From: Xenorhabdus japonica
Lineage (GTDB): Bacteria > Pseudomonadota > Gammaproteobacteria > Enterobacterales > Enterobacteriaceae
DNA: 64,000 bases
Direction: 5' to 3'
NCBI RefSeq assembly: GCF_900115195.1
Contig: NZ_FOVO01000013.1
Coordinates: 1-64,000 of the forward strand
In this document: piece after piece, positions 62,707 through 64,000 of the stretch
Position numbering within the stretch: the first letter of the stretch is position 1
How the letters are laid out: each line of letters opens with the position of its first letter
The notes under the pieces: model-generated
Database searches by the model: none
Told to the model about the DNA's origin: nothing
The model's input: the letters and a program-made list of their open reading frames with translations, nothing else
Translations under genes and position numbers: made by a program

Positions 62707-62721
62707 GCACATTACGTGCCA
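62707..62721 (-). promoter_or_regulatory. Sigma-54 promoter of glmY
   Basis: On the minus strand TGGCACGTAATGTGC fits the sigma-54 -24/-12 pattern (TGGCAC, five bases, TTGC) with the GG and GC at the required 12-base interval. Confidence 0.85.
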
Positions 62722-62819
62722 GTTTGCAAATAAATCCACCAACCAATTGATTTAATTGAAAATAAATAAAAAACCAAATTCATTTAATTTTTTTATCAAT
62801 ATTTCCTAATATTTGATAG

Positions 62820-62837
62820 TGTCGCCTATTTATGACA
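62820..62837 (-). promoter_or_regulatory. GlrR binding site 1 (TGTC-N10-GACA)
   Basis: TGTCGCCTATTTATGACA fits the GlrR motif exactly and lies about 125 bases upstream of the predicted glmY start. Confidence 0.85.
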
Positions 62838-62882
62838 ATCAACCATAGAAAAATATTTTAGCAATAATATCAATCAAATAAA

Positions 62883-62900
62883 TGTCTCTTATTTGAGACA
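62883..62900 (-). promoter_or_regulatory. GlrR binding site 2 (TGTC-N10-GACA)
   Basis: TGTCTCTTATTTGAGACA is a second exact match, 63 bases from the first. Confidence 0.85.
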
Positions 62901-62914
62901 TTATAAAATGTAAT

Positions 62915-62932
62915 TGTCGCGATATGGAGACA
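62915..62932 (-). promoter_or_regulatory. GlrR binding site 3 (TGTC-N10-GACA)
   Basis: TGTCGCGATATGGAGACA is the third exact match, 32 bases from the second. E. coli glmY also has three such sites. Confidence 0.85.
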
Positions 62933-63113
62933 CGGCCATAAAATTCATTAGTAACACCAAATTAACAATTATTCTCAAAATAGCCTATCTTCTGTTTCTG
63001 CTATCACTCCAGAAAGTAGCAAATAAAAATAAAGGCCCTGATAAATTATCAGAACCTTTTTTAATAAAAATTAAATAAGAAAAAATTAACTAAAAATCAA
63101 ATAGTTAAATAAT

Positions 63114-64000
63114 TCAGCCTAATTGTTTACGTGCATTACGGAAAATACGCATCCACGGGCTATCTTCTCCCCATTCTTTAGGATGCCAAGAGTGGCTGAC
63201 AGTACGGAATACCCTTTCAGGATGAGGCATCATCACCGTGACTCTCCCGTCAAGGCTGGTCACAGAGGTAATTCCGTTCACAGAACCATTTGGGTTTGCT
63301 GGATAGTTTTCCGTCACTGAACCGTAATTATCTACAAACCGCAATGCCACTTGTTGATGTTTTTCAAGTTCCATCAAACTCAGGCTATTTCTAAATTCCA
63401 CCTGCCCTTCACCATGAGCCACTGCTATCGGCAAGCGAGAACCCACCATATCTTTCAGGAACAGTGAAGGGCTGTTAGCTACTTCAACCAAACTAAAGCG
63501 GGCTTCATAACGCTCTGAACGGTTACGGACAAAACGCGGCCAGTGTTCTGTCCCCGGAATCAATTCATGCAGATTAGATATCATCTGACAACCGTTACAC
63601 ACGCCGAGGGTCAAAGTATCCGGCCTAGCGAAGAAATCGGCAAAATCATCACGTACCCGTGAATTAAACAGAATGGATTTTGCCCAACCTTCACCCGCAC
63701 CAAGCACATCCCCATATGAAAAGCCACCACAAGCAACCAATGTTTGGAATTGATCTAATGTGATACGTCCATCCAATAAGTCGCTCATGTGGACATCTAC
63801 TGCCTCAAATCCAGCCCGATGGAATGCAGCCGCCATCTCAACATGAGAGTTAACTCCCTGTTCACGCAGAACAGCAACACGCGGGCGCGTCTGTTTCGAA
63901 ATATAACAAGCAGCAATATCTTCTGCGGGATCGAAAGATAATTTCACATTCAGGCCAGGATCATTCACATCCTGTTTTGCCTGATGTTCTTGATCTGCGC
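63114..64000 (-). CDS. purL: Phosphoribosylformylglycinamidine synthase (C-terminal part; runs off the window)
   Basis: PurL performs the fourth step of purine synthesis with glutamine. Only the C-terminal glutamine amidotransferase part is in the window: [20 protein letters not shown] continues upstream of 63968 without a stop, so the gene is open at the window edge. Visible are [40 protein letters not shown], the catalytic cysteine in [13 protein letters not shown] and the His-Glu pair in [13 protein letters not shown]. The C-terminus [11 protein letters not shown] is complete. Neighbourhood with glmY-glrK matches E. coli. Confidence 0.97.
   Translation of the reverse strand, partial: ADQEHQAKQDVNDPGLNVKLSFDPAEDIAACYISKQTRPRVAVLREQGVNSHVEMAAAFHRAGFEAVDVHMSDLLDGRITLDQFQTLVACGGFSYGDVLGAGEGWAKSILFNSRVRDDFADFFARPDTLTLGVCNGCQMISNLHELIPGTEHWPRFVRNRSERYEARFSLVEVANSPSLFLKDMVGSRLPIAVAHGEGQVEFRNSLSLMELEKHQQVALRFVDNYGSVTENYPANPNGSVNGITSVTSLDGRVTVMMPHPERVFRTVSHSWHPKEWGEDSPWMRIFRNARKQLG

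Overview
The window is a stretch of AT-rich gammaproteobacterial chromosome. Gene order (gltX, nupC, ligA, zipA, cysZ, cysK, ptsHI-crr, cysM, cysAWTP, hemF; der, bamB, yfgM, hisS, ispG, rodZ, rlmN, ndk; the isc operon; suhB, glyA/hmp, glnB, glrKR, glmY, purL) is that of an enterobacterial backbone close to Escherichia coli minutes 52-58. Protealysin-like (PrtS-type) M4 metalloproteases between hemF and der, ERIC elements of the type common in insect-associated Morganellaceae, and the low G+C content point to Photorhabdus, or less likely Xenorhabdus. That assignment is an inference from content, not from a database match.

Layout. 1-4.3 kb is an accessory block: a remnant of a family 9 glycosyltransferase, a YkgJ-type cysteine-cluster protein, and a three-gene mtnK-mtnA-aldolase operon that looks like the 5-methylthioribose 'DHAP shunt'. 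mtnA is interrupted by an in-frame TGA and the aldolase is cut 14 codons short by an in-frame TAA. 4.3-7.2 kb holds a seven-gene tRNA array (Val and Lys, minus strand), gltX, and two tRNA-Ala genes. A MATE efflux gene and a DUF3820 gene follow. 9.5-24.5 kb carries nucleoside uptake, DNA ligase, cell division, the PTS phosphorelay and the cysteine/sulfate assimilation genes. 24.6-30.6 kb holds yfeY, ypeA, hemF and a family of three related genes: two complete protealysin-like metalloproteases and a free-standing protein that corresponds only to their propeptide. 30.9-40.6 kb is housekeeping (ribosome GTPase, outer membrane assembly, tRNA charging, isoprenoid synthesis, cell shape, rRNA methylation). 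41-42.3 kb is a small accessory module (exported protein, YozG-type regulator, DUF2975 membrane protein). 42.4-50.3 kb is sseB-pepB and the complete iscRSUA-hscBA-fdx-iscX iron-sulfur assembly operon. 50.4-56.2 kb has trmJ, suhB, hcaT, glyA and hmp. 56.4-64 kb has glnB, a glutamine-dependent NAD synthetase, the GlrR/YfhG/GlrK signalling operon, the GlmY small RNA with a sigma-54 promoter and three GlrR boxes, and the end of purL.

Regulation visible in the DNA: tandem IscR type 1 sites before iscR, an NsrR-like palindrome before hmp, a PurR box before glyA, and three TGTC-N10-GACA GlrR boxes behind a sigma-54 promoter for glmY. Intergenic spaces carry one ERIC with an expanded core, three ERIC derivatives with deleted cores, and short tandem repeats, several with the same 15-bp period but unrelated sequence. 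No prophage, insertion sequence or CRISPR array was seen.
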